Made by a program: the position numbers and the translations under genes
Shown: positions 16,485 through 25,600 of the stretch, piece by piece
Layout of the letters: each line of letters begins with the position of its first letter
How positions within the stretch are numbered: position 1 is the first letter of the stretch
From: Tropicimonas isoalkanivorans
GTDB lineage: Bacteria > Pseudomonadota > Alphaproteobacteria > Rhodobacterales > Rhodobacteraceae
Length of the DNA: 64,000 nucleotides
Assembly (NCBI RefSeq): GCF_900112335.1
Contig: NZ_FOLG01000003.1
Coordinates: 124,001 to 188,000 of the forward strand
Reading direction: 5' to 3'
The notes under the pieces: generated by a model
Seen by the model: only the letters and a program-made list of their open reading frames with translations
Databases searched by the model: none
Told to the model about the DNA's origin: nothing

Positions 16485-16496
16485 AAGTACATACAT
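16485..16496 (-). promoter_or_regulatory. Candidate HutC-type operator upstream of the regulator gene
   Basis: On the minus strand this reads ATGTATGTACTT, the third copy of the WTGTATRKACWT consensus, 46 bases upstream of the regulator start. The position fits autorepression. It lies in the 93-base gap before the broken monooxygenase gene. Confidence 0.55.
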
Positions 16497-16532
16497 ATTT
16501 ATCCCGCCGCGATCTGACCCAGCCCAAGTCAC

Positions 16533-17708
16533 TCACGCGGCCGAGGCCGGCGGCGCGAACGCCTCCGCCATCCAGGTTTGCTCGCATTTCATCGTTTCGT
16601 TCAGGTCCCGATGAAGCTCTTGTAACTCGCGAAGCGTCCAGTCGAACGAAGCGATACGGTCGGTGATCCGGAAGAGGCCGCGCGACAGCGCATCGCGTCG
16701 CGCTTGATAGCCCGCAAGCGCGGCATCCGTGCCAGCGATCACGGCGTTCGCGAGGATCTCGGCGTCCCGGAGGGCATCGGTGATCCCATGCGCGGTGTTA
16801 GGATCCTTGAAGTACGCGGCATCGCCAACGAGCGCCCAGCCCAGGCCGAAGCTCTCCCGAATATGCCCGTTCGCCCCGCCGAATATGACCGGAGGTTCCA
16901 TTTGTGTCACGTCCGCCAGACTTTGCCCGAACGCCGCATTCGCCCGGCCGGCGAGGGTCGTCAAAAGCCCCTCCCGGTCGTGTCCACGACGGAGGTGGAC
17001 GAATTCGTCGCCCCTGACCGAAGCGAAAACGCAGTGGGCAGCCTGATTGGTCGGGATCGCCCCGGCCGTCGTACCGGGGCCGTAATACCAGTGGTAGCCA
17101 TCCTCCGGCAGGCCGGTGACATAGGCGTAGATGCAGCCGGACCGATGAACGGTCTGTTCCCGGGTCCCTGCCCCGGCCATCCGCGCCACGGAGGACCGGC
17201 GGCCGTCGGCGCCGATGACGATCCCACAGGAGACATTGTAGGTTTGCCCGTTGGGGCCGGACAGGACCGCGCCCGTCACCCGTCCTGTCTGCGGGTCACG
17301 CAACAACTCGCGCAGCGCCGTGCGATGGCGGACCTCGGCCCCTGCCACGCGGGCGGCATCCACGAGGTGCGCATCCAGAAGGGTCCGTCGCGGAGCGATC
17401 AGGAAATCGACGCCAAAGGACGGTCCGATCTCCAAGGGATACGCGGAGGAACCATAGTGAAAGGTGGTCTTGCGCACCCGAGGCGTGCCAGCCGCAACCA
17501 GACCGTTTCAAACGCCCCAGCGATCCAGTTGCATGACCGCGCCCCGCATCAGCGCATGGGTCGACTTGGTATCGGTGCCGGCTGCGTCCCGGTCGATAGC
17601 CAGAACCTTGAGCCCGGCGCGAGAGAGGAGCATGGCCGTCGCGGCGCCAGCCCACCGGGCGCCGACGACCAATGCATCGAATTGGCCGGGGTCTGGTAGA
17701 ATGGTCAT
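16533..17708 (-). pseudogene. FAD-dependent monooxygenase, interrupted by an in-frame TGA
   Basis: Reading the minus strand from ATG 17708, the N-terminal FAD-binding segment (ALVVGARWAGAATAMLLSRA) and QLDRWGV end at a TGA at 17510-17508. The same frame continues at once with NGLVAAGTPRV and RKTTFHYGSS and runs to 16533. It includes the group A flavoprotein motifs IGADGRRSSVARM and ALVGDAAYFKDPNTAHG. Joined, the protein is about 390 aa, the usual length for this FAD_binding_3-type family, so a single nonsense change (or a base error) breaks it at codon 67. The downstream part has only an internal GTG at 17477 as a start, which would lack the dinucleotide-binding fold. It precedes another broken flavin monooxygenase gene. 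Confidence 0.75.
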
Positions 17709-17723
17709 GGGGTCTCTCCTGTG

Positions 17724-18973
17724 TCAGGCGGCGTCGCGATGCGAGCGTTCCAGGTGGTGTGCGATGTCCGCGCTTATCTCGCGCGCGTCCTGACCGACGC
17801 CGTCGATGAAGGTCGAGTTGCGCCGGCGCATGAAGGGCAAGCCGAGGGTGTAGAGCCCGGGACACGCGGTCAGCCCCCCGGACTGGGCGATCTCGCCGGA
17901 CCGGTCCAACACCGGAACCTCAAGCCATGGGTAGGTGCGGCGAAAGCCTGTCGCCCAGACGATGGTGCGTATGCCGGCAGTGCGGAGGTCGAGCGCCCGC
18001 GTGGCTGCGCCGTCGGGAACAGACAAAGTCGGAGAAGGCGCGGCTGCGGGCGCATCAGCCCCTGTGCGCAGAATGAAATCGTCAATGCGTGCGAGCGTAC
18101 GCTCCCTGCGCCCCTCCGCCGCCGCCATGTCGGTGGCCAGTGTGTCCGCGATCCGTACGGCGGTACCTTCTACCCCGGTCACGCGCCCTGTGATGGTCGC
18201 GCCGAGCCTAGCGAGGGTCATCAAGTCGATGTCCCGTGGCGGCACGGAACCGACCAGTTGCAACGACGGCTGGACCAAAGCCCGGTGCGGGGGCACGGAC
18301 GGTCGCGCGCCTCCGCCAGAACGCCGCAGCGGTCCAGCCATTCGAGAATATCGCGGCCGCGATACTGCCGCGGAAGGCGCACATGCGCCCCTGCTGCCAA
18401 CGTGACCGGGCGGCCGGACCGGTGGATCTCTTCAGCCAGTTGCACGCCTGTCGCCGATGCGCCGACCACGAGCACACCGCCCGGTGCCAACTGGTCCGCA
18501 TGGACGTAATCCGCGGTGGTCACTTGGGAGATCCCGGGCGCGACGGTTTGGGAGAAATGCGGAACGGCGGGGCGGTCGCACGCGCCGGTCGCGATCACGA
18601 CTGCGCGCGCCGCCCAGCATCCCGTCTGCGTCTCGACGAGGAATCCGCGACCGGATCGACGCACGCTTTCGACGGCGGCAAATTCCTCGACCGGGGCGGC
18701 GAAGGACCGCGCATACCGGTTCAGCATACCGACGACATGGTCCTTGTGCATGAAGCCCTCGGGGTCCGCGCCCTCGTAGTGCCAGCCGGGAAGCCGGGTC
18801 ATCCAGTTGGGCGTGAGCAGGTGCAGCGAGGCCCAGCGTTCGGCCCGCCAGCGCTGCCCCACCGCGCCCCGCTCCAGCAAGACGTGGTCGATTCCGCGAT
18901 CGGCGAGGCAGCGGCTCATCGCCAGACCGGCCTGGCCGGCGCCGATGATCAGAACATCTGTCTTGCGGATCAT
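17724..18973 (-). pseudogene. FMO/Baeyer-Villiger-like flavin monooxygenase with a frameshift
   Basis: From ATG 18973 the first frame gives a typical flavin monooxygenase: FAD motif LIIGAGQAGLAMSRCL, then W-rich RWASLHLLTPNWM, a second nucleotide-binding motif VLVVGASATGVQLAEEI, and YRGRDILEWLDRCGVLAEA. It then loses homology and stops at 18221. The other frame, open from before 18341 to 17724, picks up the family with LVQPSLQLVGSVPPRDIDL and the late motif TIVWATGFRRTYPWL. A one-base shift therefore lies at about 18275-18300, next to a run of five G at 18289-18293. The combined product would be about 415 aa. It is either a true frameshift or a base-calling error in the homopolymer. Confidence 0.75.
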
Positions 18974-19248
18974 GGGGAGGCTCCATGAAGGGCTGGCTGG
19001 GCGGTGTTGCGGGCGTTGCGACGGCTTTATCCGTCGGCTCGGGCGATCCAGCCGTCGCGGCGGTCGGGCAGGATCGTGGGAAAGCGGAAGACGCGGCAGA
19101 CGGCGCGAGTCAAAAGGCTGCCGACGGGCCGCATGGGACCGGTTGAATGGGTCATCGCTGTATCCTCGGGGCGTGGGGATCGTCGACACCGTGTCAGGCA
19201 CCGCCCCGATTGAACGAGCGACGGGCCGAAGCCCGCCGCGAAACCGGG
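18974..19248. other. Intergenic region before the FMO-like pseudogene
   Basis: No supported gene in 275 bases. A 42-codon minus-strand frame (ATG 19155, stop 19027, with GAGG upstream) is open but has no recognisable features, and I do not call it. The region presumably carries the end of the OsmC-like transcript. Confidence 0.4.
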
Positions 19249-19827
19249 TCAGGTGGCGACGGCCACGTCGACCTTCGTGCCGTTGGTCAGCATGTCGAAG
19301 AAGGCAGACCGCGCAACCGATTGGCGAACGACCTTCTCGAGATCTTCGGCGGCGGCATCGCCCTTGATCCTCACAGTGGCGCGAATGCCCTCGTAGCCGT
19401 TGCGCACCTCTTCGTTGAGGCCAAGGATGCCCTGAAGGTCGATGTCGCCCTCGACTGTGGTCTCCACCGATTCCAGATCGATCTGCCGAACGGAGGCGAT
19501 ATTGCCGATGCCGGCGGTGATGCAGGCTGCGAGGGCCGACAGAAGGTACTCGACCGGCGTCGGAGCCTTGTCGGCGCCGCAGAGAACGGCAGGGTGATCG
19601 CCTTCCACGACGAAGTCGGCCTCGCGGCCATGCTCCTCGCCCGCCCCAAAATAGCCGTTGATCGCGGCACGGCTATGCGTCCCGCTCACCCACTGGCCCT
19701 TGGCGCGAAACTGGAACTTTGCGGCGGCCGGCATTTCTTTGACCACACCGAGGGTGGCCAGAAGGGTGGGAACGTCGACGCCGTTCTTGGCGACCTTGGC
19801 GGGCTTTTCCATGACTGTAGCGTTCAT
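19249..19827 (-). CDS. OsmC-like protein
   Basis: A 192-aa OsmC/Ohr-superfamily protein. The central helix is PTPVEYLLSALAACITAG, with C102 at the position of the peroxidatic cysteine. The second cysteine of the classical pair, expected near the C-terminal half of the fold, is not seen; that stretch reads RQSVARSAFFDM. C83 in VLCGADKAP is the only other cysteine and might substitute. OsmC proteins reduce organic hydroperoxides, but the diverged members have no proven role. It is upstream of two broken flavin monooxygenase genes on the same strand, a grouping that suggests the three once worked together. Confidence 0.85.
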   Translation of the reverse strand: MNATVMEKPAKVAKNGVDVPTLLATLGVVKEMPAAAKFQFRAKGQWVSGTHSRAAINGYFGAGEEHGREADFVVEGDHPAVLCGADKAPTPVEYLLSALAACITAGIGNIASVRQIDLESVETTVEGDIDLQGILGLNEEVRNGYEGIRATVRIKGDAAAEDLEKVVRQSVARSAFFDMLTNGTKVDVAVAT

Positions 19828-20287
19828 CTGTAGGGTGTCCTGTCTGTTGAAATGTTCGTTCGAAGGGGCCGTTTGCTTTCGGCCATGACAGGAGGTGTAC
19901 GGACCCGGCGTTTCAGAATGCGGTCAGGAACACGGGCATCGTGTATCATGTGTTTCTTTCCCACGGGCTGTGTAACTGGCTGCCAAGGGATTGCCGGAAC
20001 AGCCTGTGCATTCACATCGCCCCTTCGAGCGCTTTGCACAGGTCGAATTTCCTCCGGCTGGCGTCGAACGTCACACCGGTGCCCGGCTCCCGCGGGCGAC
20101 CTCTCGCGCCCATGGCCGAAAAAACTGAACCAGTTTGTTCAAGATCAAATCAATAAATTTGAATGTATGCTTATAAGGCCGCAGACGCAGGACTCACCTC
20201 CCCTCCGCGACAGAATGGGCACGCGTCCCCGATCGCCGACCGGAGGAAAATCGTGAGGTCTGTCTCAACGACTCCGCGGAGGACTCC
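19828..20287. promoter_or_regulatory. Divergent promoter region between OsmC-like gene and the Mrp/Nuo operon
   Basis: No gene is visible in 460 bases. An inverted repeat with six-base arms AAACTG (20122-20127) and CAGTTT (20131-20136) lies about 150 bases upstream of the mrpE-like ATG, followed by the most AT-rich stretch of the region (about 20139-20176). This is the likely promoter zone of the 13-gene operon, but I cannot assign a -35/-10 pair. A full FNR/Anr or CRP box was looked for and not found. Confidence 0.35.
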
Positions 20288-20785
20288 ATGAGCGACACGT
20301 TCGCACCCGCAAAACTCTTCGCCACGATGTTCGTTTTCTGGCTGCTGCTGAACGGCGCGCTGCAGCTGGACGTGATCGTTGTGGGTCTGCTCGTGGCCGG
20401 CGGGATCACATACTTTTTCGCAGGAAGCCTGTCCTTCCTGTCCGGCTATCGCGTCTCGGTCGCCTCGGCGAAAGCGACGGCCGGCTATCTGGCCTTCTTC
20501 TTCACCGAGCTGGTCCGCGCGAACCTCGCCATGGCCTGGTTGGTGTTGGACCCCGCTCTGCCGATGACGCCCGCCATTGTGAAAGTGCGAACCCGGTTAC
20601 AGCACCCGGTCGCCCGCCTGCTACTCGCGAACTCGATCACCCTGACCCCCGGCACGCTCTCGGTCGAGCTACGGGGCGAGTGGATCTACGTGCACTGGGT
20701 CGTGGCGCAAACGACCGACCCGGAAGCCGCGACGGAGGCCATCGTGGCCGGCTTCGAGAAATACCTGGAGGTGATGTATGACTGA
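20288..20785 (+). CDS. mrpE: Mrp-type Na+/H+ antiporter subunit E
   Basis: A 165-aa membrane protein of the MrpE/MnhE family, first gene of the 13-gene operon. GGAGGA precedes the ATG. Two or three hydrophobic helices lie in the first 65 residues, then the family-typical cytoplasmic part with NSITLTPGTLSVELRGEWIYVHWV. In Mrp antiporters MrpE is one of the small subunits needed for assembly and transport. The same subunit is found in membrane-bound hydrogenase and sulfane reductase complexes, where it belongs to the Na+ module. Its stop overlaps the next gene by eight bases. Confidence 0.9.
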   Translation: MSDTFAPAKLFATMFVFWLLLNGALQLDVIVVGLLVAGGITYFFAGSLSFLSGYRVSVASAKATAGYLAFFFTELVRANLAMAWLVLDPALPMTPAIVKVRTRLQHPVARLLLANSITLTPGTLSVELRGEWIYVHWVVAQTTDPEAATEAIVAGFEKYLEVMYD

Positions 20786-21038
20786 CACGCTTCTGCTCCC
20801 CGGCGTCATAACGGCGCTCGCGTTCGCCATGGCATTCTGGCGTTTCACCGCCGGTCCGTCCGCAGTGGACCGGGTGGTCGCGTTCGACACGCTCACCGTC
20901 ATCGCCGTCACGGGTCTGGTCATCACTGCACTCGTCTCCGGCCGCGGCATCTACCTGGACGTGGCGCTGGTCTATGCGCTGCTGTCCTTCCTCGGGGTGA
21001 TCGTGGCATCCCGCTACCTGGAAGGAGGCGACCGATGA
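20778..21038 (+). CDS. mrpF: Mrp-type antiporter subunit F
   Basis: An 86-aa, three-helix membrane protein of the MrpF/MnhF family. The characteristic GPSAVDRVVAFDTL stretch is at about residues 25-38, followed by two more helices (DVALVYALLSFLGVIVASRY). It overlaps mrpE by eight bases and mrpG by four, showing tight coupling. It is part of the cation-transport module of the complex. Confidence 0.9.
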   Translation: MTDTLLLPGVITALAFAMAFWRFTAGPSAVDRVVAFDTLTVIAVTGLVITALVSGRGIYLDVALVYALLSFLGVIVASRYLEGGDR

Positions 21039-21370
21039 TCGCCCTCACCTGGCTCGGCGTCGCGGTGATGACCGCGGGCGTCGTGTTCCTTGCGCTTGGC
21101 GGGCTGGGCCTCGTCCGGATGCCAGACACCTACACCCGCATTCAGGCCGGAACCAAGGCTACGACGCTCGGCACCATCCTGTCGCTCTTCGGTGCGGCGC
21201 TGATCATGCCTGGCTGGTCCATCAAGCTGCTGCTGATCGCGCTGTTCCTGATGTTCACGAACCCGCTGTCGTCGCAGGTCCTGGCGCGGGCGGCGCACCG
21301 GGCCGGTGTGCCCGCGACGGACAAGACAAAGGCCGACGCTTTGGCCGACGATCAGGAGGGTCTCGCATGA
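21035..21370 (+). CDS. mrpG: Mrp-type antiporter subunit G
   Basis: A 111-aa membrane protein of the MrpG/MnhG family. The signature GGLGLVRMPDTYTRIQAGTK is at about residues 26-45 and a helix-rich remainder follows, with a short hydrophilic tail. Overlaps of four bases on each side place it firmly in the operon. In related complexes MrpG packs with MrpE and MrpF on the antiporter side. Confidence 0.9.
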   Translation: MIALTWLGVAVMTAGVVFLALGGLGLVRMPDTYTRIQAGTKATTLGTILSLFGAALIMPGWSIKLLLIALFLMFTNPLSSQVLARAAHRAGVPATDKTKADALADDQEGLA

Positions 21371-21621
21371 GTACGGTGTTGCTGGGTCTGGGACTGGTCG
21401 TCGGGCTGGCAATGGTCGGCGCGGCGGCGTTGGCGCTCGTCACCCGCTCGACGGTCACGGCCGTTCTGGCGGCGGGGCTTGTCAGCCTGCTGGCATCCGT
21501 CCTCTTCGTGGTGCTGGCCGCGCCCGACGTTGCGATGACAGAGGCGGCCATCGGCTCCGGCCTCACGACCTTCCTTTTCTTCTTCGTCATGGGCCGCATT
21601 CGACGGGAGGGCGCGAAATGA
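21367..21621 (+). CDS. MbhD-like (DUF4040) membrane subunit
   Basis: An 84-aa hydrophobic protein similar to MbhD/MbxD of membrane-bound hydrogenases and to a C-terminal domain of MrpA. The recognisable part is SVLFVVLAAPDVAMTEAAIG followed by GLTTFLFFFVMGRI. In true Mrp antiporters this piece is fused within MrpA; here it is a separate gene, as in Mbh/Mbx complexes. This already separates the cluster from a plain Mrp antiporter. ATGA overlaps link it to its neighbours. Confidence 0.82.
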   Translation: MSTVLLGLGLVVGLAMVGAAALALVTRSTVTAVLAAGLVSLLASVLFVVLAAPDVAMTEAAIGSGLTTFLFFFVMGRIRREGAK

Positions 21622-22319
21622 TCCGCAATGTCCTGATCGCCGGGTTAGTCGCCCTGCTGGGGGTCGCGTTCTGGACGCTGGCCGCCGGCTATGTACCCGA
21701 TGCAGAGCTGAACCGGACCGCCGCGTACTATGCCGCCAATGCGCAGACCGATGTCGGCGCCCCCAACATCGTCACCGGCATCATCGTCACCTGGCGCGGC
21801 CTGGACACGCTGGGCGAGGTGACGGTCCTGTTCCTGACCTCCGCCATCATCGCGCTGGTGCTGGCACAGTCCAAGACACCTCCCGGTGCGTCCGGGGCCG
21901 GTTTCCTTCCCTCGGGCGAATTGCTGACGACCGGCTCCCGGATGCTGTTGCCGCTCATCACTCTGCTTGGCGCGTACGTCATCATGAACGGGCACCTGAC
22001 GCCGGGCGGCGGGTTCCAGGGGGGCGCCATACTAGCCTCCGGTGTGCTTCTGATGCTGCTCGCAGACCCGTCACACCGCTTCGCCCATTCGGTGATCGCC
22101 CGCGTGGAAAGCATATCGGGGCTGGCCTACGTGCTCGTCGGCCTCGCCGGCATGGCCCTCGCCGGGGGCTTCCTCGACAACGGCATCCTTCCGCTGGGGC
22201 GGTTCGGCGCCATGCTCTCGGCCGGCGCGATCCCCCTTATTTCGGTCCTGATCGGGCTCAAGGTCGGAGCGGAGTTCTCTTCGATCCTGGAAAGCCTCGA
22301 AGAAACGGAGGATGCGTGA
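21618..22319 (+). CDS. MbhE + MrpB-like fused membrane subunit
   Basis: A 233-aa membrane protein starting at ATG 21618, which overlaps the previous stop by four bases; a longer frame from 21306 is spurious. The first roughly 90 residues resemble MbhE (VTGIIVTWRGLDTLGEVTVL). The rest is MrpB/MnhB-like with the signature NGHLTPGGGFQGGAILASG at about residues 125-143. In Pyrococcus-type complexes these are two proteins (MbhE, MbhF). It belongs to the Na+/H+ module. Confidence 0.85.
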   Translation: MIRNVLIAGLVALLGVAFWTLAAGYVPDAELNRTAAYYAANAQTDVGAPNIVTGIIVTWRGLDTLGEVTVLFLTSAIIALVLAQSKTPPGASGAGFLPSGELLTTGSRMLLPLITLLGAYVIMNGHLTPGGGFQGGAILASGVLLMLLADPSHRFAHSVIARVESISGLAYVLVGLAGMALAGGFLDNGILPLGRFGAMLSAGAIPLISVLIGLKVGAEFSSILESLEETEDA

Positions 22320-22675
22320 TGGCCCAGATCGCCCTCGCAACCGGCTTCGTGCTGATCCTCGCAGGAATATACGGCGCCCTGACCAACCGTGACATCCTGC
22401 GGATGATCGTGGCCTTCACCATTGCCGATACCGGCGTGAACGTCGTGCTCGTCGCGGTGGGGTTCCTGCCCGGCCGCACGGCACCGATCCTCGATGCCGC
22501 CGTGCCCGTCGCGCAAGCGGCCGAGCGGATCATCGACCCCGTGCCACAGGCGTTGGTGCTCACCGCCATCGTGATCGGCCTGGGCATCACCGCGCTCATG
22601 CTCGCCTACGCCTACCGGCTGTTCCGGCTGCGCGGCAGCCTCGACATCTCGAACTTCACGGAGCTGAAATGGTAA
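22319..22675 (+). CDS. mrpC: Mrp-type antiporter subunit C (NuoK-like)
   Basis: A 118-aa three-helix protein of the MrpC/MnhC/NuoK family. ATG 22319 overlaps the previous TGA; a GTG three bases earlier is an alternative. Typical elements are GIYGALTNRDILRMIVAF in the first half and PVPQALVLTAIVIGLGITAL in the second, the stretch that packs against the MrpD/NuoN-type subunit. It overlaps the following gene by seven bases. Confidence 0.9.
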   Translation: MAQIALATGFVLILAGIYGALTNRDILRMIVAFTIADTGVNVVLVAVGFLPGRTAPILDAAVPVAQAAERIIDPVPQALVLTAIVIGLGITALMLAYAYRLFRLRGSLDISNFTELKW

Positions 22676-25600
22676 GCCCGGTCCTCATCCTCGCCATCGG
22701 CCTCGGCACCGCGTTTTCCCTCGGGCTGATGAAACCGGCCCGCACGAGGGTCCTCTTTGGTATCACGCTGACGGCACTCGGCGTCATGTCGGCAATCGCC
22801 CTCGGCTGGACGCTGGCGCTCGCAACCGGCGCGGCACAGACGGCCGAGATCCACACCGCCGGCGTCGCCCCGCCGTTTGCGATCAATTTGCGCGTTGGCC
22901 TTCCGGAGGCGGCGCTCTTATCCCTCATCACCCTCACCGGCCTCCTCGCCGCGCTCTCCATGCGCGCGGCGCTGCTGAGGCTCGGACGGGGCAGCCAGGC
23001 AGTTCTTCTGGTGCTCGTCATGGCCGTCTCGGGTCTGGTGATGACGCGGGACCTTTTCAACCTGTTTGTCTTCATCGAACTGATTGCCATTGCCACCGCT
23101 GGCCTCGTGCTGCTGTCGCAGGATGAGCGCGCCATCGGGGCGGGGTTCAAGTACCTCGTGGTCAGCCAGATCATCTCGATTCTGCTGCTGGTCGGTATTA
23201 TCTTCACCTACCACGCGACAGGCTCGCTCAATATTGACGACATCACAGTCGCCCCCGTCGCCTTCCGGGGCGCATCGCTGGCGATGTTCCTGCTGCTGAT
23301 CGCGCTGATCGTGGAATTGAAGCCGTTCCCCGCCAACGGTTGGGCGCTCGACATCTACACCTCCGCCCATCCCGGTTTCTCCGCCCTTTTCTCGGCTGCG
23401 ACCGGCAGCGCGGCGCTCTTTGTCGTCGACAAGGTCGTGGCCCCGGCCGGAACCGAATGGCTGCCGCTGTTGACCGGCATCGGCCTTTTGAGCTTCGTCG
23501 CCTCCAACATCGTCGCGCTCCGGCAGGAGAACGACCGGCGGCTGCTGGGTTACTCCTCGGTCGGGCAACTGGGGCTCATCCTCGCCGTGATCGGCCAGCG
23601 GGACGTGCTGGGCGATGCCTACCTCTATGTCGCGGGCGGCCTGATCCTGTCGCACGCGGTTGCCAAGGCCGGGCTGTTCTGGATGTCCTCCATGGTGCGT
23701 GGCCGCAAGCTGGAGGACTGGGCCGCGCTGCGGACACGGGCGCCGATGGTGCTGGCCTTTGCGACCTTCGTCGCGATGCTGGTGGGCTTGCCGCCCTTCC
23801 CCGGCTTCTATGCCAAATGGGACCTCGCCCAGGCCCTCGTCGCCGCCGGCCGCCTGCCGGTGCTGACGCTGATCCTACTCGGGGTGCTGATCGAATCCGC
23901 CTACCTCTTCCGCTGGTTCGGTTACGCCATCAAGCGTGAGGCGGCCGAGAACGGCCTTGCGTCCAATCCAGTCGATTGCGGCATCACCTTCGCCACGGTC
24001 GCGGGCGGCTGGGCACTCGGGTACCTTTGGGGCAACGGCCCGGAACAATTCAACCTTCTGGCAACGCTTCCAGCGATTACCGCCGTTGTCTTCATCCTAC
24101 TGGAACCGCTCGACGCGCGGATCAAGAACGGCCTCGCCATCGCGGCCCTGTTGGGTTGGTTCGCGATGGTGGCCGGCGACTACGACCCCATGCGACTGAT
24201 CTTCGCCGCCGTGATGATCCCGGGCGGAGCCGTGATCCTCCTCGCCTCTTTCACCGAAAAGGGTCGCAGGCTCGGCTTCTATCCCTCCGCCATGGCCATG
24301 TACGCAGGCCTCGCCCTGCTGCTCGAAGCGACGACCTTCTTCGAGTTCTTCGCGGCGTGGGAGGTCATGACGCTCGGCTCCTACTTCCTGATCCTGCGGG
24401 GCCGGATGTCCGAACCGCACGCGCTGAGCTACATACTCTTCTCGCTCGGAGGCGCCTTCGCGATCCTGACGGGCTTCGCGCTCGCCTCCGGCGGCGTGCA
24501 GCCCCACCCCATCGACGGTCTGCAGGACGTGGCGGCGGCAGACCTGGCGCCGTGGGTGTTCGTCCTGCTCGCCGCGGGGTTCCTGACCAAGACCGCCGCC
24601 ATGGGCCTGCACATCTGGCTGCCCGGCGCCCATGCCGAGGCGGAGACGGATGTCTCGCCCATGGTCTCGGGCATCCTGCTCAAGGCGGGGCTCTTCGGGC
24701 TCTTCCTGATGCTGATGCAGCTCGGACGGCAGAGCCTCTACGGCGTCGATCTGACAGTCGTGCTCGCCTACATCGGCGCGATCTCGGCCTTCCTCGGCGC
24801 GGTGCTGGCCGTCTTCCAGGAGGACGCCAAGCGTCTGCTCGCCTACAGCTCGATCAGCCAGATGGGCTATGCGCTCTTCGGAGTCGCGCTGATGAACCAC
24901 CTAGGCTGGCTGCTGGCCATGATGTTCGTCATCAACCACTACGTCTACAAGTCGATGCTCTTCCTCGCCGTGGGGGGCGTCTACAAGCGCACCCACACCA
25001 AACTGATGTACCAGATGGGCGGGTTGATCACCCTGATGCCGTTCAGCTTCGTTTCGGTACTGGTGGGGATCATCGCAATGTCGGGCGTGCCGCCGCTGTC
25101 GGGCTTTGGCGGTCGGTGGATCTTCTACAACGCGATCATGGATGCCGACCTGCGCCTGCCGCTGATCCTGATCTTCATGGCCGGGCCGGTGGGCTTCCTT
25201 TACCTCTTCCGGCTGATCCACACGATCTTCCTCGGCCAACTCAAGGACCCGCACCGAAAGCTGAAGGAAGCTCCGGTCTGGATCCTGGTCCCGCAAATGA
25301 TCTTCGTGGCCTTCCTGATCGCCTTTGCCGTTCTGCCCGGGATGGCATTGCAAAAGGTCGACGGATACATCGGCTCGATCTTCGGGGACCAACCGCTGGT
25401 CTGGCACGGCCGCGCCATCACGTCGGAGTTCGGGTACTGGAACCCAGTCGCGATCATGGCGGTGATCGTGATGGTCTTCGTGGCGGTCTTCGCAATCCTG
25501 ATCGCCAAGAACCACGACGCCCAGATGGTGAAGCAGTTCAACATCGTCTTCTCGGCCGAACGTCCCTATCGCCCGGAGACGACGCACTTCGCGTGGAACT

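Noticed and set aside
17508-17510. Selenocysteine insertion at the TGA
   Set aside because: No family member uses Sec at this place, the position is not catalytic, and no SECIS-like hairpin directly downstream was recognised.
20139-20176. FNR/Anr or CRP box upstream of the Mrp/Nuo operon
   Set aside because: ATCAA-like pieces occur, but not with the TTGAT-N4-ATCAA or TGTGA-N6-TCACA layout.
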